A stretch of DNA of 64,000 nt from a virus. Within the stretch, counting starts at the first letter, position 1; the number at the start of each line of letters is the position of its first letter. Location: positions 1 to 64,000 of the IMG/VR virus record IMGVR_UViG_3300027320_000006, one strand, 5' to 3'. The notes under the pieces are model-generated. The model did not search any database. It was not told the DNA's origin and saw nothing but the letters and a program-made list of their open reading frames with translations. This document shows, piece after piece, positions 7,546 through 13,568 of the stretch. The position numbers were made by a program, and so were the translations under genes.

Positions 7546-7650
7546 TACCTCTACAAGGCTCCACAATGACCATACACAAGAGTTATGTATGATATTGAAT
7601 AACTACTTGGTATTGATAAAATCTAGTCTATAATGGCAAAATTTGGTATG
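7546..7650 (+). repeat. ~100-bp non-coding repeat upstream of 7731
   Basis: Shares a diverged ~100-bp sequence with 9453-9552, including CATACACAAGAGTTATG, GATATTGAATAACTA and TAATGGCAAA. No ORF. The two copies sit in the same place, between a palindrome and a promoter. Confidence 0.75.
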
Positions 7651-7671
7651 AAAAATAATTTAAAAATAAAC

Positions 7672-7700
7672 TTGCAAAGCGTGTAATTTAATCCTATACT
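7672..7700 (+). promoter_or_regulatory. Promoter of 7731-8036
   Basis: TTGCAA, 17 bp, TATACT. Confidence 0.8.
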
Positions 7701-7730
7701 AGTATTGTAAGTTGGTTGATAGGAGTTAGC

Positions 7731-8036
7731 ATGAAAGTAGAACAAATTTATCAACGATTATGGGTTAAGTCATTCCCAATCGGTTTTGCGGAGGGTAGGG
7801 CGGAATTTGACAATTTCTGGAATTCGCCTTATTCCGAGTTGCCTGAGCATCGCCAAGCCAAGGCAGTGATATTTTCCAATTTGCTCACGGAAATGGGCAA
7901 TTTCGATTCTTCGTCTTATTATGACGGTGACGAGGACTATAACGATGCGTGTTACGCTCGTGTGCGTGATGCCAAAAACGCAAACCGTAACAGGCTATCG
8001 GAGGATAACCTCTCACTAGCACAAATTTTCGGGTAA
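7731..8036 (+). CDS. Small cassette protein, unknown
   Basis: 101 residues from the ATG at 7731, which is preceded by TAGGAG; an upstream TTG is not needed. It starts MKVEQIYQRLWVKSFPIGF. An aromatic, acidic middle (SSSYYDGDEDYNDACYARV) and a helical C-terminus are visible. No domain is recognised. It is a one-gene unit with promoter 7672 and terminator 8046. Confidence 0.75.
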   Translation: MKVEQIYQRLWVKSFPIGFAEGRAEFDNFWNSPYSELPEHRQAKAVIFSNLLTEMGNFDSSSYYDGDEDYNDACYARVRDAKNANRNRLSEDNLSLAQIFG

Positions 8037-8045
8037 TCCTTATTA

Positions 8046-8084
8046 TATCCCTTGGCGAAAGTCAAGGGATATTTCTTTTTATTT
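8046..8084 (+). terminator. Cassette terminator
   Basis: ATATCCCTTG.../...CAAGGGATAT with TTTCTTTTTATTT tail. Part of a near-identical terminator family in this region. Confidence 0.9.
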
Positions 8085-8088
8085 AACA

Positions 8089-8124
8089 CTGCAGGTTAGG
8101 CTTGTTTACAAGCCTAAGACACAG
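8089..8124. repeat. 36-nt palindromic element, copy 4
   Basis: CTGCAGG flank, TTAGGCTTG-TTTA-CAAGCCTAA, GACACAG flank. Confidence 0.92.
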
Positions 8125-8157
8125 CAGATAATAATAAGATTATTTTTCATAAATTCC

Positions 8158-8186
8158 TTGCAGTCTTGTTTGCAGTGAGATATTAT
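8158..8186 (+). promoter_or_regulatory. Promoter of 8226-8537
   Basis: TTGCAG, 17 bp, TATTAT. Confidence 0.75.
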
Positions 8187-8225
8187 CAGTATGTAGGAAT
8201 TGACCTGCACTGACCGGAGTAACAA

Positions 8226-8537
8226 ATGACCGAACTAAACACCATCACCAAAGAAACCAACGAACTCGTCAAGCAATTGGCAGAAATCGACCTCAAGCTG
8301 TTTCACGCAGAGAATGCCCTTGAAGATGCAAAGGCTCATATTCGCATCACCGTAGACCCAAAGGAATTGGGTAGCAACGAAGCAACCCGTGAGGCTAAAA
8401 TCGACTCCATGGTTGCAGAGCAGGTCAAGGTTGTAAGAGAATTGAAGGCGCAACGTATCATGGTTGTAGCCCGTAAGACAGTAGCGTCCAACTGGTTGTC
8501 TACTGCAAAGGCGATTGTCACAAGCGTACAATCGTAG
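8226..8537 (+). CDS. Coiled-coil cassette protein
   Basis: 103 residues with a CGGAG ribosome site. It starts MTELNTITKETNELVKQLAE. Heptad-like Leu/Ala spacing over residues 5-50 and again 60-85 suggests an antiparallel coiled coil. Codon use is clearly GC-richer than in the flanking AT-rich genes, consistent with recent acquisition. The function is unknown. Confidence 0.78.
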   Translation: MTELNTITKETNELVKQLAEIDLKLFHAENALEDAKAHIRITVDPKELGSNEATREAKIDSMVAEQVKVVRELKAQRIMVVARKTVASNWLSTAKAIVTSVQS

Positions 8538-8576
8538 TCAAGCAAAGGAATATAGCAGAATTTCTGTTATATTCCA

Positions 8577-8612
8577 CTGTTGCTTAGGCTTGTAAACAAG
8601 CCTAACATACAG
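8577..8612. repeat. 36-nt palindromic element, copy 5 (inverted loop)
   Basis: CTGTTGC flank, TTAGGCTTG-TAAA-CAAGCCTAA, CATACAG flank. Confidence 0.9.
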
Positions 8613-8634
8613 CCTTAAATAATAGAATTATAAT

Positions 8635-8663
8635 TTGCATTCTCTCTTGAAATGCTGTAAATT
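8635..8663 (+). promoter_or_regulatory. Promoter of 8717-8959
   Basis: TTGCAT, 17 bp, TAAATT. Confidence 0.75.
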
Positions 8664-8716
8664 AGTATTGTCAGATAATCCTATGATGGAAATTCACTCT
8701 GACCCTAGGTGAAACT

Positions 8717-8959
8717 ATGGAATTCAAAGTTGACGGCAAGCCAGTAGACGTGTGCGCAGACGGTGGATATCCGCTGTTCTACGTCACAACAGACAGATGC
8801 GCTCTCTGTCCTGAATGTGTTAACAAGAATTTGGAATTGTGCAGTGATACAAATGACGACCAATGGTACGTCACACATAGGGACGTTAATTGGGAATCTG
8901 AACAACTATACTGTGAACATTGCAGTCAAAGAATTGATTCCGCATACGGCGAAGACTAA
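8717..8959 (+). CDS. Zinc-ribbon cassette protein
   Basis: 80 residues, ribosome site AGGTG. Cysteine pairs CALCPEC and CEHCSQ frame a short beta-rich middle containing DDQWYVTHRDVNWE, suggesting one zinc site. It starts MEFKVDGKPVDVCADGG. A small DNA- or protein-binding role is possible but not shown. Composition is GC-richer than average. Confidence 0.75.
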   Translation: MEFKVDGKPVDVCADGGYPLFYVTTDRCALCPECVNKNLELCSDTNDDQWYVTHRDVNWESEQLYCEHCSQRIDSAYGED

Positions 8960-8965
8960 ACGATA

Positions 8966-9003
8966 TATTCCCTTGAAGAAATTCAAGGGAATTCTTTTTA
9001 TTT
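8966..9003 (+). terminator. Cassette terminator
   Basis: TTCCCTTGAA/TTCAAGGGAA hairpin, then TTCTTTTTATTT. Confidence 0.88.
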
Positions 9004-9007
9004 AACA

Positions 9008-9043
9008 CTGTGTCTTAGGCTTGTAAACAAGCCTAACCGACAG
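9008..9043. repeat. 36-nt palindromic element, copy 6 (inverted)
   Basis: CTGTGTC flank, TTAGGCTTG-TAAA-CAAGCCTAA, CCGACAG flank. This is essentially copy 2 in reverse orientation. Confidence 0.92.
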
Positions 9044-9076
9044 CAGAAAATAATAGAAATATTATTTAAATATACA

Positions 9077-9105
9077 TTGCATTATGTTGCAATTGCCTGT
9101 AAAAT
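9077..9105 (+). promoter_or_regulatory. Promoter of 9111-9311
   Basis: TTGCAT, 17 bp, TAAAAT. The ATG at 9111 follows after 5 nt, so the transcript is leaderless. It overlaps and excludes the upstream in-frame ATG at 9084. Confidence 0.78.
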
Positions 9106-9110
9106 TAGGT

Positions 9111-9311
9111 ATGAACACAAACACCAGAGTGGAAGTCGAAGAACCGACTGGCCATATGCACTTCTTTACCCTCGGACAGATTGGCATTACCCCGTCAATG
9201 TCCGAAGCAGACATCATCGCACGGTTAGGTAAGAGTATCTATACAGACAGGTTCAAGCACACCTACCATGTGTCTCACAACCTGCTAATAGTCAAAACCC
9301 TACCAGGCTAG
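9111..9311 (+). CDS. Small cassette protein, leaderless start
   Basis: 66 residues starting MNTNTRVEVEEPTGHMHFF. The upstream ATG at 9084 sits inside the promoter, so 9111 is the logical start. The protein is a compact mixed alpha/beta chain ending HVSHNLLIVKTLPG. No family is recognised. Terminator 9316-9354 follows directly. Confidence 0.72.
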   Translation: MNTNTRVEVEEPTGHMHFFTLGQIGITPSMSEADIIARLGKSIYTDRFKHTYHVSHNLLIVKTLPG

Positions 9312-9315
9312 TACC

Positions 9316-9354
9316 ATATCCCTTGATGAAAATCAAGGGATATTTCTTTTTATT
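9316..9354 (+). terminator. Cassette terminator
   Basis: ATATCCCTTGA/TCAAGGGATAT hairpin with T-rich tail. Confidence 0.9.
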
Positions 9355-9359
9355 TAACA

Positions 9360-9395
9360 CTGTGTCTTAGGCTTGTAAACAAGCCTAACCGACAG
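9360..9395. repeat. 36-nt palindromic element, copy 7 (inverted)
   Basis: Same as copy 6: CTGTGTC flank, TAAA loop, CCGACAG flank. Confidence 0.92.
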
Positions 9396-9452
9396 CAGAT
9401 AATAATAAGATTATTCATTAAATCAATTACAGGATAATCTAACAAATACAAA

Positions 9453-9552
9453 TGCCTCTGTAAGCCCCTACAATGCTCATACACAAGAGTTATGAATGAT
9501 ATTGAATAACTATATGGTAATGAATAAATAAAGCCTGTAATGGCAAATATGA
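9453..9552 (+). repeat. Second copy of the ~100-bp non-coding repeat
   Basis: Diverged copy of 7546-7650 (CATACACAAGAGTTATG, GATATTGAATAACTA, TAATGGCAAA). No ORF. Confidence 0.75.
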
Positions 9553-9572
9553 GAATAGAATAAAATTATTTA

Positions 9573-9601
9573 TTGCAATGTTTGTAAATTCACTGTAACA
9601 T
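9573..9601 (+). promoter_or_regulatory. Promoter of 9608-10087
   Basis: TTGCAA, 17 bp, TAACAT. ATG 9608 lies exactly 6 nt further, giving a leaderless mRNA. Confidence 0.78.
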
Positions 9602-9607
9602 ACAGGC

Positions 9608-9862
9608 ATGAAAACTCAAACTCCTGCACCAGCACTTTCTGGGCATCTTTGCGTCTCAAATTATAATGACATCCAACATTTGGATGCTTACCTTGAATTC
9701 CCTTTTAGTGGAAATTCTGTTGAACTTTGGAAATTAGCCGCCGTGAAATTCCAAGAGTACTACGCTATGGGTTGGACTCCTGCTATATATTTCAAGAATC
9801 ACAAACAACATATTTCACTTCAAATCAGTGCTGAAGACATTGATATGATAATGGCATTGTAA
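9608..9862 (+). CDS. Small cassette protein, leaderless start
   Basis: 84 residues starting MKTQTPAPALSGHLCVSNYN. It is a mixed alpha/beta protein with an aromatic middle (FQEYYAMGWTPAIYFKNH). No domain is recognised. It is co-transcribed with 9872-10087, which follows after 9 nt. Its ATG coincides with the expected transcription start. Confidence 0.72.
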   Translation: MKTQTPAPALSGHLCVSNYNDIQHLDAYLEFPFSGNSVELWKLAAVKFQEYYAMGWTPAIYFKNHKQHISLQISAEDIDMIMAL

Positions 9863-9871
9863 ATTATAATT

Positions 9872-10087
9872 ATGAAAAACACTTCAATCAACCAATTCGT
9901 CGATGAAAACGTCAACAGTGCTACAGGCTCACACTACAAGGCTTACGTTGTGTATGCTTTGAAAGACTTGGTAAGCCAATATCCAACAAAGCAACTTTCA
10001 GAGTTGCTCCCATATGCAACAGAATATGCAAACGAACAATGGGAAAAAAACAAAGATTACCTACACTTCAACAGAGTGTATTCATAG
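9872..10087 (+). CDS. Small cassette protein of a three-member family
   Basis: 71 residues starting MKNTSINQFVDENVNSATGS. It shares its plan with 10297-10503 and 11501-11668: an MK/EN.T start, a hydrophobic F(V) at 9-13, an acidic helix ending in A.E.W, and a C-terminal YF/HF motif. No ribosome site is evident, so translation may be coupled to 9608-9862. The function is unknown. Confidence 0.72.
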   Translation: MKNTSINQFVDENVNSATGSHYKAYVVYALKDLVSQYPTKQLSELLPYATEYANEQWEKNKDYLHFNRVYS

Positions 10088-10092
10088 AAATC

Positions 10093-10132
10093 ATATCCCT
10101 TGATGAAAGTCAAGGGATATTTCTTTTTATTT
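10093..10132 (+). terminator. Cassette terminator
   Basis: ATATCCCTTGA/TCAAGGGATAT hairpin with T-rich tail. Confidence 0.9.
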
Positions 10133-10136
10133 AACA

Positions 10137-10172
10137 CTGCAGGTTAGGCTTGTTTACAAGCCTAAGGCACAG
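10137..10172. repeat. 36-nt palindromic element, copy 8
   Basis: CTGCAGG flank, TTTA loop, GGCACAG flank. Confidence 0.92.
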
Positions 10173-10192
10173 CAGATAATAATAAGAATAAT

Positions 10193-10239
10193 GATCAGGA
10201 TCCGATCACTAGCGTGGATCTCTATCACAGATCCGATCA
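10193..10239. promoter_or_regulatory. Cluster of six GATC sites
   Basis: GATC occurs at 10193, 10199, 10204, 10217, 10230 and 10235, and GATCCGATCA is repeated at 10199 and 10230. It lies just upstream of the 10261 promoter. The window encodes a Dam-type methylase (20396-21253). An operator or methylation-sensitive site is inferred. Confidence 0.5.
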
Positions 10240-10260
10240 GTTGTCAAGAAAAATAATAAA

Positions 10261-10290
10261 TTGGCAGAATGTAGAATTATATTGTAAACT
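10261..10290 (+). promoter_or_regulatory. Promoter of 10297-10503
   Basis: TTGGCA, 18 bp, TAAACT. ATG follows after 6 nt (leaderless). Confidence 0.65.
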
Positions 10291-10296
10291 ATAGTC

Positions 10297-10503
10297 ATGA
10301 AAACCACTCCTACTATCGATCAGTTTGTCTGGTCACACGTCACAGGCGAGTCTGCATACAAAACTTTGGTGTCAGCAGAACTTTATTACATGAAGATCAA
10401 ATTTCCAGAACAAACTCTGGAAGATCTTCTGCAAGACGCAGAAGAAAAAGCCCTTGAAGCATGGGACAGCGAACAAAACGCAGACTACTTTCAAGGAGAG
10501 TAA
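10297..10503 (+). CDS. Small cassette protein of a three-member family, leaderless
   Basis: 68 residues starting MKTTPTIDQFVWSHVTGESA. Paralogous by eye to 9872-10087 and 11501-11668; it ends ADYFQGE, compared with SEYFQG in 11501-11668. It is acidic and helical. The ATG lies at the predicted transcription start. The GATC cluster directly upstream suggests added control of this cassette. Confidence 0.74.
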   Translation: MKTTPTIDQFVWSHVTGESAYKTLVSAELYYMKIKFPEQTLEDLLQDAEEKALEAWDSEQNADYFQGE

Positions 10504-10511
10504 TCCTTATC

Positions 10512-10551
10512 ATATCCCTTGATGAAAATCAAGGGATATTTCTTTTTATTT
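10512..10551 (+). terminator. Cassette terminator
   Basis: ATATCCCTTGA/TCAAGGGATAT hairpin with T-rich tail. Confidence 0.9.
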
Positions 10552-10555
10552 AACA

Positions 10556-10591
10556 CTGCAGGTTAGGCTTGTAAACAAGCCTAAGACACAG
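10556..10591. repeat. 36-nt palindromic element, copy 9 (flipped core)
   Basis: Flanks are in the CTGCAGG/GACACAG orientation but the loop is TAAA rather than TTTA, as if only the core had inverted. Confidence 0.92.
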
Positions 10592-10624
10592 CAGAAAATA
10601 ATAAGATTATTATTAACATATTTC

Positions 10625-10653
10625 TTGCAATCAGCCTCATAATGCTGTAAATT
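10625..10653 (+). promoter_or_regulatory. Promoter of 10678-10929
   Basis: TTGCAA, 17 bp, TAAATT. Confidence 0.78.
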
Positions 10654-10677
10654 GATAGTGAAAGGTTGGTAACGAAG

Positions 10678-10929
10678 ATGGAAAGTTTCTATGAACAGCT
10701 GTATCGGAGTAATCAAGAAAAGAATTTTGATTACTTGTTTCGTTTGGGATATATGGAAGCATCGATATATAGACTTAAGAGTCTTATCGAGAGCGGTAGA
10801 ATCAAGGCAGACAAGTATGACACTGCTACACTTATTGAAATCGCAAATGTTTTTGAAACTGCAAAGCAAGAATCGATAAAGCACAAAGAAGCGATTGAAG
10901 AATTAAAGGCAAAACAAGCCTCCCTCTAA
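10678..10929 (+). CDS. Small helical cassette protein
   Basis: 83 residues starting MESFYEQLYRSNQEKNFDYL. It is almost entirely helical with a C-terminal charged coiled-coil-like segment (HKEAIEELKAKQASL). No domain is recognised. The ATG at 10678 is preferred over the TTG 12 nt upstream. Terminator 10934-10974 follows. Confidence 0.72.
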   Translation: MESFYEQLYRSNQEKNFDYLFRLGYMEASIYRLKSLIESGRIKADKYDTATLIEIANVFETAKQESIKHKEAIEELKAKQASL

Positions 10930-10933
10930 TGAC

Positions 10934-10974
10934 CATATCCCTTGATGAAAGTCAAGGGATATTTCTTTTTATTT
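10934..10974 (+). terminator. Cassette terminator
   Basis: ATATCCCTTGA/TCAAGGGATAT hairpin with T-rich tail. Confidence 0.9.
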
Positions 10975-10978
10975 AAGG

Positions 10979-11014
10979 CTGTATCTTAGGTTTGTAAACA
11001 AACCTAACCTCCAG
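10979..11014. repeat. 36-nt palindromic element, copy 10
   Basis: Arm variant TTAGGTTTG-TAAA-CAAACCTAA with a compensatory change on both sides. Flanks CTGTATC and CCTCCAG. Confidence 0.92.
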
Positions 11015-11042
11015 TGTTAAATAAAAGAAACAAGGTTGTAGC

Positions 11043-11363
11043 CTATGCTACAACCTTGCCCAAGAGGTCTTTGTTTTTGAGTAAGTCTTCAGTTAACTTT
11101 GGAAATTCATTAACCATCTGATTATAATGTCCCGGTTCTACATCAGCGAGGAAAGTTTCAAAAGTTTCCCGTGCATTGTTGATGTGGTTTTCTAAAGTTG
11201 TCAGGTCTTCGCAGAATTCATCTCTCCAAGACCAATCTGAAATATGGCTGACAGTTATACCGCATACAGACAAAGCAAAGTAATTGATAATTCGCATCCA
11301 TTGACGATAAGTTAATTCTACCTTGGTCTTTTTAGTGACAGGCTTGATAGTAGTGTTTTCCAT
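11043..11363 (-). CDS. Cassette protein, leaderless minus-strand gene
   Basis: 106 residues from ATG 11363 (MENTTIKPVTKKTKVEL). A longer frame starting at 11381 would overlap the -10 box, so it is not used. The protein has a basic N-terminus, a WMRIINYFALSVCG segment and an acidic helical C-terminus. No family is recognised. Its last codons form the hairpin CAAGGTTGTAG/CTACAACCTTG (11031-11058), so the terminator overlaps the coding end. Confidence 0.75.
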   Translation of the reverse strand: MENTTIKPVTKKTKVELTYRQWMRIINYFALSVCGITVSHISDWSWRDEFCEDLTTLENHINNARETFETFLADVEPGHYNQMVNEFPKLTEDLLKNKDLLGKVVA

Positions 11364-11369
11364 ACCTGT

Positions 11370-11398
11370 ATGATAAGCCATATTTTGATATATTGCAA
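11370..11398 (-). promoter_or_regulatory. Promoter of 11043-11363
   Basis: TTGCAA, 17 bp, TATCAT, then 6 nt to the ATG. Confidence 0.78.
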
Positions 11399-11421
11399 AT
11401 TATATTTCTTATTATTTAAGG

Positions 11422-11457
11422 CTGTATCTTAGGTTTGTAAACAAACCTAACCTCCAG
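11422..11457. repeat. 36-nt palindromic element, copy 11
   Basis: Identical core and flanks to copy 10. Confidence 0.92.
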
Positions 11458-11462
11458 TGTTA

Positions 11463-11492
11463 AATAAAAAAACCCTGATGTTATTCAGGGTT
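11463..11492 (-). terminator. Terminator of 11501-11668
   Basis: AACCCTGA/TCAGGGTT hairpin with TTTTTTTATTTA on the minus strand. Confidence 0.85.
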
Positions 11493-11500
11493 GTATATTA

Positions 11501-11668
11501 TTAGCCTTGGAAATATTCAGATTCTACATAAGAATCCCATCGTTCATATGCTAATTCTATCGCTTGTTCCATGAGGTTTTCTTTGGACATATCAGGGTGT
11601 TGTTTTGACAACTCTTCAAAAGCTTGTGTAACGAAGAGTGAGAACATTGGGCTTGTAGTGTTTTCCAT
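11501..11668 (-). CDS. 55-residue cassette protein of a three-member family
   Basis: A short gene: MENTTSPMFSLFVTQAFEEL, then helical acidic sequence ending SYVESEYFQG. It resembles 9872-10087 and 10297-10503. It has its own promoter (11675-11703), and the ATG is exactly 6 nt past the -10 (leaderless). A terminator follows. The first residues MENTT match those of neighbour 11043-11363. Confidence 0.72.
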   Translation of the reverse strand: MENTTSPMFSLFVTQAFEELSKQHPDMSKENLMEQAIELAYERWDSYVESEYFQG

Positions 11669-11674
11669 GTTTAT

Positions 11675-11703
11675 ATATTATCAAACAAAACAAGCCTTTG
11701 CAA
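11675..11703 (-). promoter_or_regulatory. Promoter of 11501-11668
   Basis: TTGCAA, 17 bp, TAATAT, 6 nt, ATG. Confidence 0.8.
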
Positions 11704-11710
11704 TATAATT

Positions 11711-12019
11711 TTATTGTGGAGCGTTTATCTTATCAAGGTATTTACACAACAGGCTTTTATGTTCTTGGTGTGATATTGATAGAACAATTCCGATAGGGAA
11801 ACACATCACTCCCCAAAGGTTCCACAAGAAGAACATATCTGGGAAATCACGATGCAATACAAAAGTGATAACTTTGGTTACAACAGCAAGACCTAGAATA
11901 GCCGTAGAAACCATTCCGATAGCAGTCATAGAACCTGCTCCAACCATATGAAACAATACATAGTAGGAAATGAATAGTCCTACAGGTATCAGCACTAGTA
12001 ACAATCTGACAAAATCCAT
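11711..12019 (-). CDS. Small integral membrane protein
   Basis: 102 residues with a TAGGAG site. Three hydrophobic segments are visible: ~4-27 (LLLVLIPVGLFISYYVLF), ~31-52 (AIGMVSTAILGLAVVTKV) and ~64-82 (FLWNLWGVMCFPIGIVLSI). The C-terminus is short and charged. It is an inner-membrane protein of unknown role. Promoter TTGCAT, 16 bp, TATTAT at 12041-12068. Confidence 0.8.
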   Translation of the reverse strand: MDFVRLLLVLIPVGLFISYYVLFHMVGAGSMTAIGMVSTAILGLAVVTKVITFVLHRDFPDMFFLWNLWGVMCFPIGIVLSISHQEHKSLLCKYLDKINAPQ

Positions 12020-12040
12020 TGTTTTATTTCTCCTACATCT

Positions 12041-12068
12041 ATAATATCACGCCAGAAATAAAATGCAA
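12041..12068 (-). promoter_or_regulatory. Promoter of 11711-12019
   Basis: TTGCAT, 16 bp, TATTAT. Confidence 0.75.
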
Positions 12069-12070
12069 AT

Positions 12071-12129
12071 AAAAAAAGGTTGCTATCTTTTTAAGGGACA
12101 GCAACCGAGTAACATGAAAACCTATGAAC
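12071..12129 (-). ncRNA. Candidate ~59-nt small RNA
   Basis: A minus-strand promoter (TTGCTA, 17 bp, TATAAT at 12136-12164) is followed within ~60 nt by a terminator (GGTTGCT/AGCAACC then seven T, 12071-12106). No reading frame closes before the terminator. It looks like a self-contained small-RNA unit. The target is unknown. Confidence 0.5.
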
Positions 12130-12163
12130 ATCTGTATTATAGGACATCAAACATAATATAGCA

Positions 12164-12203
12164 AGAGAAAAGACAAGGTATTTTTTTACCTTGTCTTTTC
12201 TCT
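12164..12203. repeat. 17-bp perfect hairpin
   Basis: AGAGAAAAGACAAGGTA and its exact complement are separated by six T. It lies upstream of a strong ribosome site and a 19-codon frame. It could be a terminator or a regulatory hairpin. Confidence 0.7.
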
Positions 12204-12225
12204 TTTGAAAGGAGATAACAAACAG

Positions 12226-12285
12226 ATGTCAGTATCGAACATCAAGTGTATTATATCAGCATTTAAGGTTATTGCAAAGTATTAG
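12226..12285 (+). CDS. Possible 19-residue peptide
   Basis: ATG with an AAAGGAG site upstream encodes MSVSNIKCIISAFKVIAKY then stop. It is short and amphipathic or hydrophobic, like small membrane-active peptides. ACATCTGT upstream (12129-12136) could pair with ACAGATGT over the start codon. Weak support; may be chance. Confidence 0.25.
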   Translation: MSVSNIKCIISAFKVIAKY

Positions 12286-12300
12286 TATAACAATTAAAGT
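12272..12300 (+). promoter_or_regulatory. Promoter of 12324-12740
   Basis: TTGCAA, 17 bp, TAAAGT. Confidence 0.6.
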
Positions 12301-12323
12301 AAAATATAAATAGAGGTACTATT

Positions 12324-12740
12324 ATGACGACAATCTTAGCAATGTTAAGTATATCATTACTTTTTGCCATTTATGTAATTATTCAGCATAAGAAAGATAA
12401 CCTTTCTCTAATGAAATTGAATAATATTGTATCTGAGCAAATAACAGAATTAAGAGCAAAGAATTCATCTCTTTGGGCTGATATTAATAAACTGTCCCAT
12501 GAATCAGATGAAATGAATTTTAAATTACAAGAGATATTAAATAAACAGGAAAAAGTATTAATCGAACCCGGTCTCAAAGTAAAGTGGATAGATAAATCTG
12601 GGGAAGAAGAGTTTGGTATTGTTTATGATAGTTTTAACACATCTAATAATCATTTAGTGGTGGTTAGAGGTCTTAAAAAAAATAAACCTACTGGACGTTA
12701 TTTCACAGTAGGTTTTGATAAGATTACTATTATTGATTAA
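12324..12740 (+). CDS. Membrane-anchored coiled-coil protein
   Basis: 138 residues. A single N-terminal transmembrane helix (residues 3-22, LAMLSISLLFAIYVIIQ) is followed by a coiled coil (~30-80, EQITELRAKNSSLWADIN). A small beta-rich C-terminal domain follows (LKVKWIDKSGEEEFGIVYD). The topology resembles phage membrane regulators, but no family is recognised. It is convergent with 12730-13236 and overlaps it by 11 nt. Confidence 0.78.
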   Translation: MTTILAMLSISLLFAIYVIIQHKKDNLSLMKLNNIVSEQITELRAKNSSLWADINKLSHESDEMNFKLQEILNKQEKVLIEPGLKVKWIDKSGEEEFGIVYDSFNTSNNHLVVVRGLKKNKPTGRYFTVGFDKITIID

Positions 12741-13236
12741 CTTCTTTTAATCTCATAATGGAATAATTATCTTTGGGATATTTTTTAAGGGCGAGGATAC
12801 AATAATCCTTCGCTCTTATTTTTTCTTTATTCTTGATACATAATGCTACAAGAGAATTATATGTAGATGCTGGACAATCTTTCCATCGAACAGCACTCTC
12901 ATAATATCTAATGGCTAATCTTTCATCTTTAACCATAGAACGATATACAATGCCTAAATATTCGTAAGACCTATAACCATTAGGCATTACTGATAGATAT
13001 CTCTTAGCAAATTTCTCTGCCTCTAACAATAATCCAGTATCTTTATTATTAATTGATAAAGACCAGAACAGCCAAATCATATTCTCCCAAGCATCTCTAT
13101 CTTTGGGATTAAGTTTTAACACTTCTTTATATAAGTTAATAATCTTTGGATAATCACCAGTATTTGTATCTGTACCATGCCAAAGTGTTTCTATAGTTTT
13201 ATATAGATATTTTAATTTTTGTTCAGACGTTTGCAT
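12730..13236 (-). CDS. TPR-like helical repeat protein
   Basis: 168 residues. Repeated helix pairs with TPR spacing are visible: YKEVLKLNPKDRDAWENMIW, LLEAEKFAKRYLSVMPNGY, AIRYYESAVRWKDCPASTYN and AKDYCILALKKYPKDNYS. These occur about every 36-40 residues, with Pro/Asn turns. Such folds bind partner proteins. It is the last gene of a three-gene minus-strand operon (13895 to 12730). Confidence 0.82.
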   Translation of the reverse strand: MQTSEQKLKYLYKTIETLWHGTDTNTGDYPKIINLYKEVLKLNPKDRDAWENMIWLFWSLSINNKDTGLLLEAEKFAKRYLSVMPNGYRSYEYLGIVYRSMVKDERLAIRYYESAVRWKDCPASTYNSLVALCIKNKEKIRAKDYCILALKKYPKDNYSIMRLKEVNQ

Positions 13237-13567
13237 TCTTCTCTAAATCCAATTCTTCATTTTCGTTGTAATACATTGTTAAAATTTTACTAGATACATT
13301 TAGAGGTAATTTATCAATGTCCTTAACCATACCCATTAGAATCTTTTCTTTTTGGTATCCCTCATAAATAGTTCTACGTCTCTTTTGAGAATTGTCCCAT
13401 TGATAAATAAAGAAATGCATCTCGTTTATCAATTCACTATGGGAATATTCAATAAGATAAGTTCCATCCTTAAGTATAAAAGCATCAATCCCTGAAATAA
13501 TATCAGAACCGGACATTTCATAGCCTGTTCCTGTTTTAGAGAAATAAATCCAAACTTTAGATTCCAT
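13223..13567 (-). CDS. Beta-rich protein of unknown function
   Basis: 114 residues starting MESKVWIYFSKTGTGYEMSG. Alternating strands with aromatic residues are visible (YLIEYSHSELINEMHFFIYQ). The end is acidic (NENEELDLEKNANV). It overlaps the TPR gene by 14 nt and lies 1 nt after 13569-13895, so it is translationally coupled. No family is recognised. Confidence 0.75.
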   Translation of the reverse strand: MESKVWIYFSKTGTGYEMSGSDIISGIDAFILKDGTYLIEYSHSELINEMHFFIYQWDNSQKRRRTIYEGYQKEKILMGMVKDIDKLPLNVSSKILTMYYNENEELDLEKNANV

Positions 13568-13568
13568 G

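Noticed and set aside
8235-8531. Minus-strand frames opposite the coiled-coil cassette gene
   Set aside because: Shadows of 8226-8537; no promoter or ribosome site, Cys-rich random composition.
9084-9110. Longer start for 9111-9311
   Set aside because: The upstream ATG lies between the -35 and -10 boxes of the promoter and would not be transcribed.
10546-10884. Minus-strand ORF across a palindromic element
   Set aside because: It spans the hairpin, terminator and promoter of the plus-strand cassettes, so it is not a gene.
12170-12203. 17-bp hairpin as a simple terminator
   Set aside because: No gene is transcribed into it from either side and the T-rich part is mostly in the loop; kept as a hairpin of unknown role instead.
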